Shown here: positions 1 to 9,934 of the stretch, in pieces
How positions within the stretch are numbered: position 1 is the stretch's first letter
Layout: every line of letters starts with the position of its first letter
Notes under the pieces: model-generated
What the model saw: only the letters and a program-made list of their open reading frames with translations
Database searches by the model: none
What the model was told of the DNA's origin: nothing
From: Xanthostigma xanthostigma
Taxonomy: Eukaryota; Arthropoda; Insecta; Raphidioptera; Raphidiidae
NCBI GenBank assembly: GCA_963575645.1
Contig: OY754466.1
Coordinates: 1,714,001 to 1,778,000 of the forward strand
Length of the DNA: 64,000 nt
Direction: 5' to 3'
Position numbers and translations under genes: made by a program

Positions 1-150
1 CTCGAATTGATTTAAAAATGGTTCTGTTTTATAGATCAGAATCTCCTCTTTTCAAAAAGTTTCATTTTGAATGGATTTCGTGTGAAATTAACTTAGATAT
101 AACTTCTTATCTGAACGAAAGTCAGCTCTGATGCACAAAGCGATAATAAA

Positions 151-179
151 GCACATACCGCTAGTTTAGCGGTATGTGC
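151..179. repeat. Perfect 13-bp inverted repeat with 3-nt loop
   Basis: The arms are GCACATACCGCTA and TAGCGGTATGTGC around a GTT loop. The 5' arm plus loop reads CCGCTAGT, which equals the last eight bases of the family A Helitron 3' end found 55 bp away. It may be a rearranged Helitron end, or a coincidental hairpin. Confidence 0.7.
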
Positions 180-186
180 AATAATT

Positions 187-220
187 TATACTAATATCAT
201 AAAGCTGAAGAGTTTGTTTG
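187..220 (+). mobile_element. Family A Helitron 5'-end stub
   Basis: About 34 bp match the family A 5' end (TATACTAAT, then AAAGCTGAAGAGTTTGTTTG). The match then stops abruptly, 13 bp before the inverted full copy at 234. It is either a truncated insertion or a remnant of an inverted pair. Confidence 0.6.
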
Positions 221-233
221 CAATATATTTTAC

Positions 234-855
234 ACTAGCGGTCCCGCCCGGTTTCACCCGGGTGCAAAAGAATGAATGGGGAAGGAAGGGACATGACTAC
301 ACACATTCATCTTAGTTTACCGAGATGAATGTTGTGTCCAAATTTCATGATGATCAGAGTTACCGTTCAAAAGTTTTTGTCGATAAAGAGCAGTATTTAA
401 ACTTTTTTAACTAATAATTTTTTTAAATGAATTAAATAAAATTAAAATAAATGTAAATGTAAGCCTTAGAAGAAAGCAATGTAAAAAGTAAAAAAAAAAA
501 ATAAAAATATATTCACCCAACGTGGGGCTCGAACCCACGACCCTGATATTGACAGTCGCATGCGCTACCGATTGATCTACCTGACGTTGTGTTCTTTCAT
601 CACAAATATGAGTATATCTAGTTAGTGCATTTCACATGAATAGAAGCTTATTTTTGAGATACTTTTTGCAACATTTTTCATTAAAACTCCGCTCCTAATG
701 GTCGTAGCGTAATATTATATAGCCTATAGCCTTCCTCGGTAAATGGGCTATCCAACAAAAAATTTTTATTCAATTTGAACCAGTAGTTCCTGAGATTAGC
801 GCGTTCAAACAAACAAACAAACAAACTCTTCAGCTTTATATTATATTAGTATAGA
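234..855 (-). mobile_element. Family A non-autonomous Helitron, complete (A1)
   Basis: Read on the minus strand, the copy begins TCTATACTAATATAA directly after an A and ends CCGCTAG followed by T. This is the Helitron rule of 5' TC, 3' CTRR and insertion between A and T. A CCCGG/CCGGG stem lies about 8 nt before the CTAG end, as expected for a Helitron 3' hairpin. No Rep/helicase is encoded, so it must be mobilised in trans. It carries an internal tRNA-like segment (514-586). It resembles the short lepidopteran Helitrons, but that match is from memory. Confidence 0.8.
514..586 (-). pseudogene. Decayed tRNA-Lys-like sequence inside Helitron A1
   Basis: On the minus strand the D-arm region (TAGATCAATCGGTAG) and the T-arm (GTGGGTTCGAGCCCCAC) are recognisable and resemble tRNA-Lys(CUU). 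The anticodon loop reads CTGTCAA and the anticodon stem has mismatches (TGCGA against TATCA). The acceptor stem does not close. The GGTTCGAGCC B box is intact, so RNA polymerase III binding is conceivable, but a working tRNA is not. Confidence 0.65.
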
Positions 856-1066
856 TATAATATGTATAGGTGTCCGGTGTTATACATATAGTAACGGATT
901 TCAAAATTCACATACTGTGAGAGTATTTTTTTAAATTAATTATACAGACGTTAGCTCAATTAATTCGAATAAATAAAATCGTAACTTAGTCTAATTGAAC
1001 AGTTCTAAAGATTCCTAGAGCGAATTTTCAGTTTTCATCACTTTTTTCTGTTTATATTTTTTTGTA
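856..1066. repeat. Spacer repeat between two Helitron ends
   Basis: This 211-bp segment has an inverted, roughly 85-90% similar copy at 30615-30840. Shared blocks include GAGCTAACGTCTGTATAATT and CTCACAGTATGTG when read on the opposite strand. In both places it abuts a family A Helitron end, so spacer and Helitron ends appear to have moved or been duplicated together. No coding potential was seen. Confidence 0.65.
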
Positions 1067-1361
1067 CCTATACTAATATATGTATAAAGCTAAAGAGTTT
1101 GTTTGTTTGTTCGGTTAAACGCGCTAATCTCAGGAACTACTGGTTCAAATTGGATTTTTTTTTTGTTGGATATAGCCCATTTATCGAGGAAGGCTATAGA
1201 CTATATAATATCACGCTACGACCAATAGGAGCGGAGCATCAAAGAAAAATGTTGCAAAATGTAACTCAAAATTTGTCCGTCCGTCAAAAACTTTTGAACG
1301 GCGACTCCGATCATCATGAAATTTGGACACAACATTCATCGCGGTAAACTAAGATGAATGT
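1067..1361 (+). mobile_element. Family A Helitron, 3'-truncated (A2)
   Basis: It starts CTATACTAATATATG and runs through the family A landmarks: GAGTTTGTTTGTTTG, CGCTAATCTCAGGAACTACT, TTTATCGAGGAAGGCTATAG and the AACATTCATC block. Similarity ends near 1361, about 90 bp before the expected CTAG terminus. The 82-residue reading frame across it is non-coding, because the same DNA occurs in many unrelated reading contexts in this window. Confidence 0.75.
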
Positions 1362-1623
1362 GCGTACTTTTTCAGATTGTATATTCACAAAAAAATAATT
1401 TTTTGTCAATACACAGTCTGAAAAAATTGGTCGATAATTTTATTTATTTGAATTCTTTTATCTCTATCCTACACGACTCATAATAGAAAATTATTCTGGT
1501 ACTATAGAATGCATCGTGCAGTGATATAAAAAGCAATTACTCTTAAGCACATAACTTCAACCATTCCTGAACACAGTGTATTATCTCATTATTAATTTAT
1601 CCACGTCACCCTCAAGTCTCAAT

Positions 1624-2685
1624 AGCTGGCCATACACAGAGAGATCGAACCGGCAGTTTCAACCGGCACAGATAAGTCTGCCGGTTTGATGCGTCACGCC
1701 GGCATGTCGGTTTTAACCGTTGCCACCCACTAACGCAAAACAAAAATCCACGCATCAACCTGGCACCGGGCGGTCTGTCACATGCCAAACTGCACGTTAG
1801 TGGGAGAAACTAGCAGATTTATCCACAGATTCAACCGTATGGATGGAATTTCGTCTTGACGAAAGTTTGGAACGGCACGGTTTTATATGTTAGTAAAGTG
1901 AACTGCAGGTAAATAATTTATTTGACGTATAAAAAGTGCACCGTTTTTATAAAAGTTAAACTTAGTCAACTGCTGAAATGTTAAGTGATAAAAAAAAACT
2001 AGCTTTGTGTTGTGCAATAATTAATATGGAAATAATGGACAATACGGGTGTAAGAAAGCGACGTTCTAAATGGGTTAAAAGTTATTTGCTAAAGAAAAAA
2101 CAACTCAGCCATAGTGTTCTATTAAAGGAGCTAAGAGAAAATGACCCGGACGATTTTAAGAATTATTTGAGGATGGATATAAACACATTTTTATTAAATT
2201 TAGTAAGAGGTGCCCTCACGAAAAAAAAACTGTAATGAGAGAAGCAATTGATCCAGAGGAACGCTTAATACCCTTCGTTTTTTGGCGACGGGAAGGTCGT
2301 ATTTAAAATATTCGGTGGGAATTTCCGCACAGGCGCTGGGATATTTAATACCAGTTACATGTGCCGTAATATTTAATTAAAGACAGATTACATGAAGGTA
2401 CTTTTGATTTTCCATAAAGTCGGATGCTGTTTATAAATCTCTATAATTCCAACAACACCTTCAGAACACATGTTGATTGTCGCATTTAAAACTTCAAAAC
2501 AAAACTGCACGAAAACTGCCCGTTTGTGGGCGGCAACGGTTTTCTCCATGGCAGTGCAAACTGGCAGACTAGTCTGGGCCGGTTACATCTGGCGCGTGCA
2601 TACCCCACAAACGGACAGATAAATACGCACGTTTGAACCGCGCCGTTCCAAACCGGCAGATCGAACTGTGTGTGTATGGCCAGCT
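1624..2685. mobile_element. PIF/Harbinger-type DNA transposon remnant with TIRs
   Basis: The terminal inverted repeats begin AGCTGGCCATACACA and end TGTGTATGGCCAGCT. A 3-bp duplication, AAT, flanks the element (1621-1623 and 2686-2688). Subterminal stretches rich in AACCGGCAG and its complement repeat the inverted symmetry for a further 100 bp. The interior holds a broken Harbinger transposase on the plus strand. Three-base TSDs are characteristic of PIF/Harbinger. At 1062 bp it is much shorter than an autonomous element, so it is an internally deleted copy. Confidence 0.8.
1978..2380 (+). pseudogene. Broken PIF/Harbinger transposase, N-terminal part
   Basis: The first 85 codons (1978-2235) encode a basic segment, RRSKWVKSYLLKKKQ, and then ELRENDPDDFKNYLRM. 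This matches the N-terminal pattern of Harbinger/HARBI1 nucleases. Reading continues after a shift in the A run near 2222 (VMREAIDPEERL) and another near 2270, giving RFLATGRSYLKYSVGIS and ALGYLIPVTCAVIF. That is the expected next block, ending at a TAA at 2378. The DDE catalytic region is missing and at least two frameshifts are present, so the copy is dead. Confidence 0.8.
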
Positions 2686-2688
2686 AAT

Positions 2689-3368
2689 GGATTTTTCCAA
2701 CACCTAATTATACCCGTATAGTACAGTAATTTACGTACGTAAAAGTTTTTAAGGGTTGAACATTACAAACTTTTACCTATAAAATTATTTAATAAGCAGT
2801 AGTGAACAGGTAGCCGCGAATTATAAACACGAGACCTAATGACTTTAGAGAGTGCAAACTGTAATTTAAAGCTAAGTTAACATTTCGAGGGGTTGTAAAT
2901 GCTGGGCATTAATTTACAGAATATCATTTTTTATTTTATAAATCAATCTTAGAAATCATCGGGAAAATACCTAGCAAAAATTTTTAGCTCCCTCCAAAAT
3001 TTGTTTTTCTGGTTATAGGTACTACTGGATGAAACTATTATTTTGGGACAGTAAGTAGCTTTATTTAATCCATTAAATTTAGTAGGGGGGCTCAGTGATA
3101 AAGTCTTGCTTGGAGCCACAAAATATCTAGTTACGGTCCTGGATACTTGTCTTGTTGCGTACTTTATTTCTATAAATTTGAAAATAGTTAATTTGCAGGT
3201 TAGTTAAAGATATTATTATAATTTACTTGCAAATGATTATTTCTGATTTCTCTTTGCACTAATCAAGTAATCATATATCTATTTTATTAGTAAAATTCGA
3301 AACTATTAGTTTAAAATAAGTACCTAACATTTGTTACATACTATCTCTATTAATTTTGTAAAGATGTG
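2689..3368. other. No recognisable feature
   Basis: AT-rich sequence with no long reading frame, no clear inverted repeat and no match to the repeat families defined elsewhere in this window. Confidence 0.5.
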
Positions 3369-3430
3369 AATAATAACAATAATAATAATAATTTATTCCC
3401 ACAAAAAAATGTCCATATACAATTTACTTA
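3369..3430. repeat. AAT microsatellite and retroelement-like tail
   Basis: An AATAAT run is followed by TTTATTCCCACAAA. The same junction (AAT run then TTTATTCCCACAAA) appears at 17320-17350. A microsatellite fused to a fixed sequence twice suggests the 3' end of a LINE or SINE, here on the minus strand. Confidence 0.45.
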
Positions 3431-3480
3431 TATAGTAATATTGGAATTAACATATCCAACTTGGCAGAGCCAGTGCTAAT

Positions 3481-3610
3481 CATAAAGTTATTGCAAGTTT
3501 GGATGTAGGAAGTAATCTCCGAAACTACTCATCCGATTTCAAAAATGTTTTCACCAATATTTAGAATGGACCTTCAGGATGAATATAGCCTATATATAAT
3601 CTGTGGTTAA
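3481..3610 (+). mobile_element. Family Q Helitron fragment (Q1)
   Basis: This segment matches the complete copy at 19081-19326 read in the opposite direction. Shared blocks include GTAATCT, CATCCGATTTCAAAAAT and TTCACCAATATTTAGAATGG. Both ends are missing here. Confidence 0.6.
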
Positions 3611-3826
3611 AATAAAGAGCTGTAAAGTCGGTTTGCGGACGATAGTTTTACGTGATAACGTATTCCGTAATACATAACCTAAATTTTAGTAGCTGTCAAA
3701 CTTGGGCCGAAGCCTACTGCGCTCTCGCTTGCACGCACAGGGCAGGCGGAACGTTAGGAACGTTACACTTTTTCGTGCGTGCAGCTAGTGTTTCATCAAT
3801 TTATAAGACGTTATCACGTCAAAATA
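3611..3826 (-). mobile_element. Family B repeat, short subtype (B1)
   Basis: Inverted relative to B2. It begins TGTAAAGTCGGTTTGCGGAC and ends ACGTTATCACGTCAAAA. The subterminal inverted repeat GACGTGATAACG / CGTTATCACGT is present. The interior has TGCGCTCTCGCTTGC, shared in part with B4 but absent from the long copies. About 215 bp against roughly 550 bp for B2, B3 and B5, so it is an internal deletion derivative. The superfamily is not recognised. Confidence 0.65.
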
Positions 3827-4363
3827 GATTAAAAATATGAATTGGTACTAAACCCTGTTGATACGGCCTTAAAAAAAAGAGGTCGGAGAAAATTCATAGG
3901 TTCTCGAGCGCTATATGGAGTACGCATCTCTTTTGTGCCAGAAAATATATGCATGTTACGACTTTGTGTGGTTTTACAATGAAATCTGATCGCCTGTTCT
4001 TGGACTGTCATCAGCACCAACACCCAGTCTAGATAAATGTCCGTCTGTGTACCAGGTACCTATATATACAACATTGTCACTGTCGGTATACCTGCTACAA
4101 TATTGATATGATCTTATTTCAAAAGATATGTTTTAAAATAACGGAACCCTCGTCAAATTACAGATACGTCTGGAACTCTGGAATTAGACGTCTAGTGGAA
4201 ACGTCAACGTTCCTTTCATTTTTTTTATGGATTTGTCTGTGGGGCATAGGGGAAGGTTGCAATCATTGCGGACCGGCTCTTTCATTGGACCAACTAAATA
4301 TATCAAAAACTTCGCAAACTGGCAAGATTCTATTAAGTTACAAAGTAGTGCCACGACATCCTC
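3827..4363. other. No recognisable feature
   Basis: Short chance reading frames only (up to 105 codons at 4108-4425). These lack any recognisable motif, and the longest runs into the downstream 22-bp tandem repeat. Confidence 0.45.
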
Positions 4364-4440
4364 AGAGCAAATTGGGTATAAATCTAGAGCAAATTGGGTA
4401 TAATTCTAGAGCAAATTGGGTATAAATCTAGAGCAAACTG
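4364..4440. repeat. 22-bp tandem repeat, 3.5 units
   Basis: The unit AGAGCAAATTGGGTATAAAT plus CT recurs at 4364, 4386, 4408 and 4430, the last being partial (AGAGCAAACTG). The units are nearly identical, which suggests recent local slippage or unequal exchange. Confidence 0.9.
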
Positions 4441-4448
4441 CAATAAAT

Positions 4449-4971
4449 TAGTGATGTGCCGGATATCCGTATCTGTATCCGCGAATATCCGAGGGAGAAG
4501 AAAGATCCGTATCAGTTAGTTTTTGGCGGATCTTTTACCTTATTAATTTTCAATTCATAGATAACATTTTATATATATAGGTAATTAGATAATAATGAAA
4601 ACCTGTTAAATTCCATTCAGATTATTTTTTATTTTTTTAAATCGTATTTGGCACCTTTATATTGCAAACATTTATCGTAGTGAGTACCATACTAATAGTA
4701 CATAACTCAAAGGTACTAAATCAACTATCTTTATAATGAGATATTGCACATCGATCTTTGGAAAGAGACAATCTGTTATGAGAGTTAACTCTTAAAGAGG
4801 TCAATAACTTTTTCCCATAACAGATAGTCTCTTTCCAAAGGTCGATGTGCAATATTTACCGCCGCCTACTCTAAAAAAGTTAAGATCCGTATCCGCGGAT
4901 CTTGAAACCAAAAATCCGTATTCAGATCCGTATCCGCGGATATACATTTTTAACGATCCGGCACATTACTA
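4449..4971. mobile_element. Family D hAT-like MITE (D1)
   Basis: Termini are TAGTGATGTGCCGGAT and ATCCGGCACATTACTA. The interior has a second inverted repeat around GCACATCGA and TTGGAAAGAGAC near 4740-4850, and many copies of GGATACGGAT or its complement. The 8-bp flanks do not match here, but family members D2 and D3 have perfect 8-bp duplications. The right TSD may have been disturbed by the Helitron that starts at 4973. Confidence 0.75.
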
Positions 4972-4972
4972 A

Positions 4973-5215
4973 TCTATACTAATATATAAAGCTGAAGAGT
5001 TTGTTTCTTTGTTTCGTTGAACGCGCTAATCTCAGAAACTACTGGTTCGAATTGAAAAAAAATTTTTTTGTTGAATAGTCCGTTTGTCGAGGAAGGCTAT
5101 AGGCTATATAATAGCACGCTACGATCAATAGGAGCGGAGCATCAATGAAAAATGTGGCAAAATGTAACTCAAAACTTGTCCGTCCGACAAAAACTTTTGA
5201 ACGGTAACTCCGATC
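4973..5215 (+). mobile_element. Family A Helitron, 3'-truncated (A3)
   Basis: It starts TCTATACTAATATATAAAGC after an A, one base beyond the end of D1. It follows family A to about the AACTCCGATCAT block and then stops. The tRNA-like part and the CTAG end are absent. Confidence 0.75.
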
Positions 5216-5554
5216 ATAACTATTAGACAAAATTTGCATGCGGCGTGAGCACCATATGGCACGGTACACGGCGGCTGCTTGTCTAAATAATTCCTTAGCT
5301 CCTGGCGTTTCTTTTTGTGTAGTTAGCTCCGGTGATGTTTATGTTTTGTGTGAGAGTGTGTATTTCCCAAAGGTGAAATAACGCCAGACCGCCGTTGTCT
5401 TTATTCACGTACAGATTGTAAATGTTCACAGTCTAAGTACATACTTAATGTGTGCATATATAAAATAAGCGTACATGTAGATAAGAAATATATATATATG
5501 AAGAATTTACCTGTGGTGACAGGTCTCAAGACAAAAAGGCGTATTTTTAATAAA
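5216..5554. other. No recognisable feature
   Basis: No repeat match within the window and no convincing coding sequence. Confidence 0.45.
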
Positions 5555-5880
5555 CGCAGTACTTGTTATTTTGTTGATTTGTTGTCGGCGTCATGCGTAC
5601 CGAAGATTCTAAGAAATTCGTTCTTTTGTTTGTTGGAATTATATCTTTCATATGTTTATAGATATCGATAAGTTATCATATTCTTAGTTGCCCACATACT
5701 TGCAAACTGTGGACATGGCGAGTAAAAGAAAATCTTTGTGGATTGACGATTTTATTAAATACAAATTATTGTTAAAAAATATTAATGGATTATTTCTTCT
5801 CTCCGTTTAACTACAACTCTCAATAACGTCACATAGCGCTCAGCCCCTTGAGTGTCGCTATATAGAGTTTACACTGTATA
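5555..5880 (+). mobile_element. Family X DNA-transposon remnant, possibly pogo-like (X1)
   Basis: It shares several blocks with X2 (39552-39880), including GCGTACCGAAGATTCTAAG, AATTCGTTCTTTTGTTTGTT and GGATTATTTCTTCTCTCC. The right end, TCGCTATATAGAGTTTACAC, resembles Tc1/mariner-pogo termini (CAGT then CTCTATA on the other strand). A 31-codon frame at 5715 starts MASKRKSLWIDDF, which is faintly like the first helix of pogo/Tigger transposases. That protein match is weak. Confidence 0.45.
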
Positions 5881-6380
5881 TATACTATTTTGAAAGGCTT
5901 TTTTCAATCCTCATTTACCTTACAAAATGTCGCAATAACTAAACGGAATAAAGAAAAATGACACCGGTGTTATTTGATATATTTAACACAATCGGCTAAA
6001 AATTACCATTACTTTGTTCTTTTTCTTTTTTTCCCTTGAAGCGTTTTTATTCTATTTCAGAACACAATTTTATCATAGTATGCAAATAATCATATATTTA
6101 ATATAGCGGTCCCGCCCGGTTTCACCCGGGTGCAAAAGAACGAATGGGGAAGGGAGGAACATGAGTACACACATTCATCTTAGTTTACCGAGATGAATGT
6201 TGTGTCCAAATTTCATGATGATCGGAGTTACCGTTCAAAAGTTTTTGTCGATAAAGAGCAGTATTTAAACTTTTTTTAACTAATAATTTTTTTAAATGAA
6301 TTAAATAAAATTCAAATAAATTTAAATGTACGCCTTAGAAGAAAGCAATGTAAAAAATAAAAAAAAAATAAAAATATATT

Positions 6381-6455
6381 CACCCAACGTGGGGCTCGAA
6401 CCCACGACCCTGATATTGACAGTCGCATGCGCTACCGATTGATCTACCTGAGGTT
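6381..6455 (-). pseudogene. Decayed tRNA-Lys-like sequence inside Helitron A4
   Basis: Nearly identical to the insert in A1, with the same CTGTCAA anticodon loop and mismatched anticodon stem and the same intact T-arm B box. The shared defects show that they were inherited by transposition and are not independent decay of two tRNA genes. Confidence 0.65.
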
Positions 6456-6540
6456 GTGTTCTTTCATCACTAATATGAGTATATCTAGTTAGTGCATTTC
6501 ACATGAATAGAAGCTTATTTTTGAGATACTTTTTGCAACA

Positions 6541-7126
6541 TTTTGACGTGATAACGTCTTATAAATTGATGAATCACCAATCTTATAAATTGATAAAACA
6601 CCGGCTGCATGCACGAAAAAGTGTAACGTTCCTAACGTAACGTTCGTAACGTTCCGCCTGACCCTGTGCGTGCTTTTCTCGAAAACGGCCCTAACGATTT
6701 GGATGAAATATACTGAAAAGGGATTTTGGGGGGCAAAAAATCGTTTTAGCTAGGTCTCATCTCTCGAAAAAATCGTTTTCTTACAAATTTTATCATTATA
6801 AAAATCAATTTTTTGACGTATGAAAATACTTAAATGTTGTAAGTAGGTTTTGGAATTTTATATAAACAGTGAAACAATTGTTTTAAAAATATTATGACAG
6901 CTAATCTTTGAAACTTAAAATAAATACGAAAGAAAGAAAGTTAAAAAAACAATTATATTATATGGTGAGTAATTTAAATAAATAAAATTAACCTAAATTT
7001 GAAGCGAAAGATGCAATATCATAGATTCGAATTATTATAATTATTATATAAATTTAGGTTATGTAATACGGAATACGTTATCACGTAAAACTATCGTCCG
7101 TAAAACCGACTTTACAGACAACCAAT
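6541..7126 (+). mobile_element. Family B repeat, long subtype (B2), nested in A4
   Basis: It begins TTTTGACGTGATAACGTC and ends ACAGACAACCAATTTT. Subterminal inverted repeats are GACGTGATAACGT and ACGTTATCACGTAAAAC. Because its host Helitron is known without the insert, the element can be bounded to about 6545-7124, with a T run of uncertain size on both sides. A 30-bp internal direct repeat (TCTTATAAATTGATRAA) is present here and in B5 but not in B3. No coding capacity. The superfamily is not recognised. Confidence 0.7.
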
Positions 7127-7314
7127 TTTTTCATTAAAGCTCCGCTCCTAATGGTCGTAGCGTAATATTATATAGCCTATAGCCTTCCTCGGTAAATGGG
7201 CTATCCAACAAAAAAAATTGTATTCAATTTGAACCAGTAGTTCCTGAGATTAGCGCATTCAAACAAACAAACAAACTCTTCAGCTTTATATATTAGTATA
7301 GATTATACAGAAAG

Positions 7315-7640
7315 TTTGCAGTGCTGTAGCGCTGCGTTTCATGATGGCTCCACACGATGCTTGTGTATCGAAACTGTTTTTGTAGATGGGTTTGCTGCGC
7401 GCGCAGTGACAGTTCGATTGCCAACAGAAGTGAACGTTTATTGTCTCTGAACAAAATAAAATACGCACCATTACGCCTTGTTTGTGGGCGTTTGCACATG
7501 GCGCCCACGTGACAAGATACTGTTTTCTGATTGGTTCGTGCCCAAAACAAACACGAAAAATAACCCCGGTTCTAATTTCGTATACCAACAACGCGAGCCC
7601 GCAGTGACGCCATTTCCATCTTCTCAGCTAACTCAAGTCC
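7315..7640 (+). mobile_element. Diverged family G MITE fragment (G0)
   Basis: It shares the family G interior in order: GCGCGCGCAGTGACAG, TTATTGTCTCTGAAC, GGGCGTTTG, GCCCACGTGACAAGATACTG and CTGATTGGTTC, then CGCAGTGACG. The typical terminal repeats are degraded. Reading frames in this segment (up to 101 codons on the minus strand) arise from its relatively GC-rich interior and are not conserved in other copies. Confidence 0.6.
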
Positions 7641-7989
7641 GAACATAGTACTCCATCTACATAACCAACTTCGTGTGTCTGTTCAGGAGGTGAAATTGTA
7701 TAAGTGTCCAGCGCAAGTCGAGGGTTACCTGTACGTGATTATACATGCCTATAAGCTACTTATAACCTTCACAGTGCATCATTTATATGCCATAATGTAA
7801 ATAATCCTAGGTATATTATTATGCAGAATATTAAGAAAACATTGGCTGTTTTATTTTTTTTATATTCTTTAAATTGTCGAGTGTGCTCAGCCAAGACGCT
7901 CATAAAGATATTTTTCTAACTCAGTATCTAATATTTATTCTTCGTTGAACTTGGTAATTTATTAATTTATTGACAGTGTTGCCAGATGT
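7641..7989. other. No recognisable feature
   Basis: No repeat match, reading frame or hairpin of note was seen. Confidence 0.45.
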
Positions 7990-8870
7990 ATCTCTTTTAT
8001 ATTTGAGCGTTTTTTCATATTATTAGAGAAAAACTTAAAAACGCTGTAACTACTAAACGACTAAAGATACCGAGGTGGGAGTGATCGGAGTCGATTCAGC
8101 GCGATTTTTTCTATAATAATAACCTCAGTTGTAAGTCGTATATAAACAATATGCTACAGATTTTTGCGTTTTTCTAAAAACCGAAAAAGTAAGAAGGGGG
8201 GACCCTTCTTTCAAAATTGGAAAATTTTTGAAAAATAAATTCGTTTGATATCATGCATACTTATAGAAAATGTCATTCTGAATCGATTCCGACCATCCGC
8301 AACCTTGTATGTCTTGTAGTTTCGGAGATACATATAGCCAATTTTAACTGTTTAAATTTTAATTCATTTTAAACCGTTATAGCGTCTAAACTAATCGAGA
8401 TACGACTTTGTGCTTAGGCCCAATCGATTCAGCGTACTTTTTTCTATAAGATACTTCAATATTAAGCATATCGGGAACATTTATATATTTATATATATTT
8501 ATCGTAAATCGTTTCATGTTTTCATGCGTTTTGCGAATATGCAACTTTTTGAGACACAAAACGATTTTTGGGCGGTTTTACCTATATTAACCGGACTTAT
8601 AGAAAAAGTCAAACTGAATCGATTCCGACAATCCGCATCACTTTTACTTTCGGAGATATGAGCGTTTGTTCATATTATCAGAGAAAAACTTAAAAACGAT
8701 GTACCTTCTAAACAACGAATGATACAGATGTGAGAGTGGTCGGAATCGATTCAATTTCTATAAGAATAACCTCAGTTTTAAGTCGTATATAAACAATATG
8801 TCACAGATTTTTGAGTTTTTCTAAAAACGGAAAAAGTAAGAAGGGATGAGCATTTATTTATGTTTAAATG
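7990..8870. repeat. Diverged ~325-bp tandem repeat, about 2.7 units
   Basis: Three related blocks begin near 8039 (AAACGCTGTAACTACTAAAC), 8370 (AACCGTTATAGCGTCTAAAC) and 8694 (AAACGATGTACCTTCTAAAC), spaced 331 and 324 bp. Each continues with GAGATAC-like text and then TCGATTCAGCG. Units 1 and 3 are most similar (ACCTCAGTTNTAAGTCGTAT). This looks like an old local tandem amplification or a satellite fragment. The 83-codon frame at 8410 lies inside unit 2 and is not shared by the other units. Confidence 0.7.
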
Positions 8871-9582
8871 CTTTTTGTAAACCTGCATCTTTTTAAATAA
8901 TAATTTTTGTTTTTCCCTTGTATCAAACTTTGAACGATTATCGTTTGTTCGAGACAAAAAAACCCTTAAAAAGTCACAATCGTGAACTTGTAAGACGTTC
9001 GAAGTGGTTGAGGAGGAGTGGTATGCATTAATTAATCCGGATTAATAAGGTCACACTGTACATACATGTACGATGTACAAAGTTAGCGGTTGCATCTTCA
9101 CCAGTCCAGACTCTGGTTGGTTAGGCAGCCTGGTAACCGTCCTTGAGGAACGTGCCGATATGTCAATTACCTCTGAATGCCAAATCAGCTATGTATAGTG
9201 TAAGCTAGTGCAAGGTGAGTGCACTCCAAACTGAAGATTACTGCACTGCCTGCACTATCAGCCCATAATAAAGCACACTCGAGTGCCGGTATCTATACGA
9301 AACAAGCAATAATTATGTTAACATAAGTAGATTCACTTGAACCAAATATTTTACAGATCAAAATATCGAAAAATCTTTTTTTTATTACTCATGCGGGAAA
9401 AGTGGTATCTTTACGCATGCTGTTACGGTTGAAAAGTAGCTATTTTCATTTGCGTGCGGAAACTTGATTTGTCGCACTGAAGTTATTGTTTGCCGCACGC
9501 AAATTCAGAGAAAAAAACTAAATAATAACGGTGTTAATGTCAACGAAACAAACTGTCATTTGAAGCAGATTTGAGGTTAACA
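8871..9582. other. Mostly unassigned AT-rich sequence
   Basis: A weak inverted repeat is built on TTTGCGTGCGG (about 9450) and CCGCACGCAAATT (about 9493). There is also a palindromic TACATGTAC-rich stretch near 9060. No gene or family match. Confidence 0.4.
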
Positions 9583-9700
9583 TTTTCGATTATGAACTTT
9601 TATTCTTGACAATTTTAACTGAATTTTCAACTTTTTAATGATTTAATTTTTATTACTTCTAATTTCTTTTTTTAATTCGTAATAAAATTTTAATTTAATT
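9583..9700. mobile_element. Family E fragment
   Basis: TTTTCGATTATGAACTTTTA, then GACAATTTTAACTGAATTTT and CAACTTTTTAATGATTTAA, are the right-central part of family E (compare 14310-14400 and 33280-33360). Both ends are missing. Confidence 0.6.
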
Positions 9701-9934
9701 TAATTCGTAATAAAAAATAGTATGTGCAACTCGTGCGGCATTGTCTCACTAGTTGCACAATATACTTTTGTAATTGCATTTTTTGGAGTTTACTCTTTGG
9801 CGTCACGCTCCACCGCTTCAAGTGTGGCGTTACGCTCGTCCGCTTCAAAAGATTATTTTTAACTACAAAGTGGCGATTCCAAGTACATTTTAAAGGTGAG
9901 CTCTCTAAAGCATGTCTTTTGATGTATTATATAT

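Larger units (their letters stand above)
6103..7302 (-). mobile_element. Family A Helitron interrupted by a family B element (A4)
   Basis: On the minus strand it begins TCTATACTAATATATAAAGC after an A and ends ACCGCTATA instead of CCGCTAGT, so the last bases have decayed. It contains the tRNA-like insert (6381-6455). A 580-bp family B element interrupts it between GCAACATTTT and CATTAAAGCTCC, which are contiguous in A1. Removing the insert leaves about 620 bp, the same as A1. Confidence 0.8.

Noticed and set aside
4108-4425. 105-codon frame
   Set aside because: Its last third is the 22-bp tandem repeat and the remainder has no recognisable domain.
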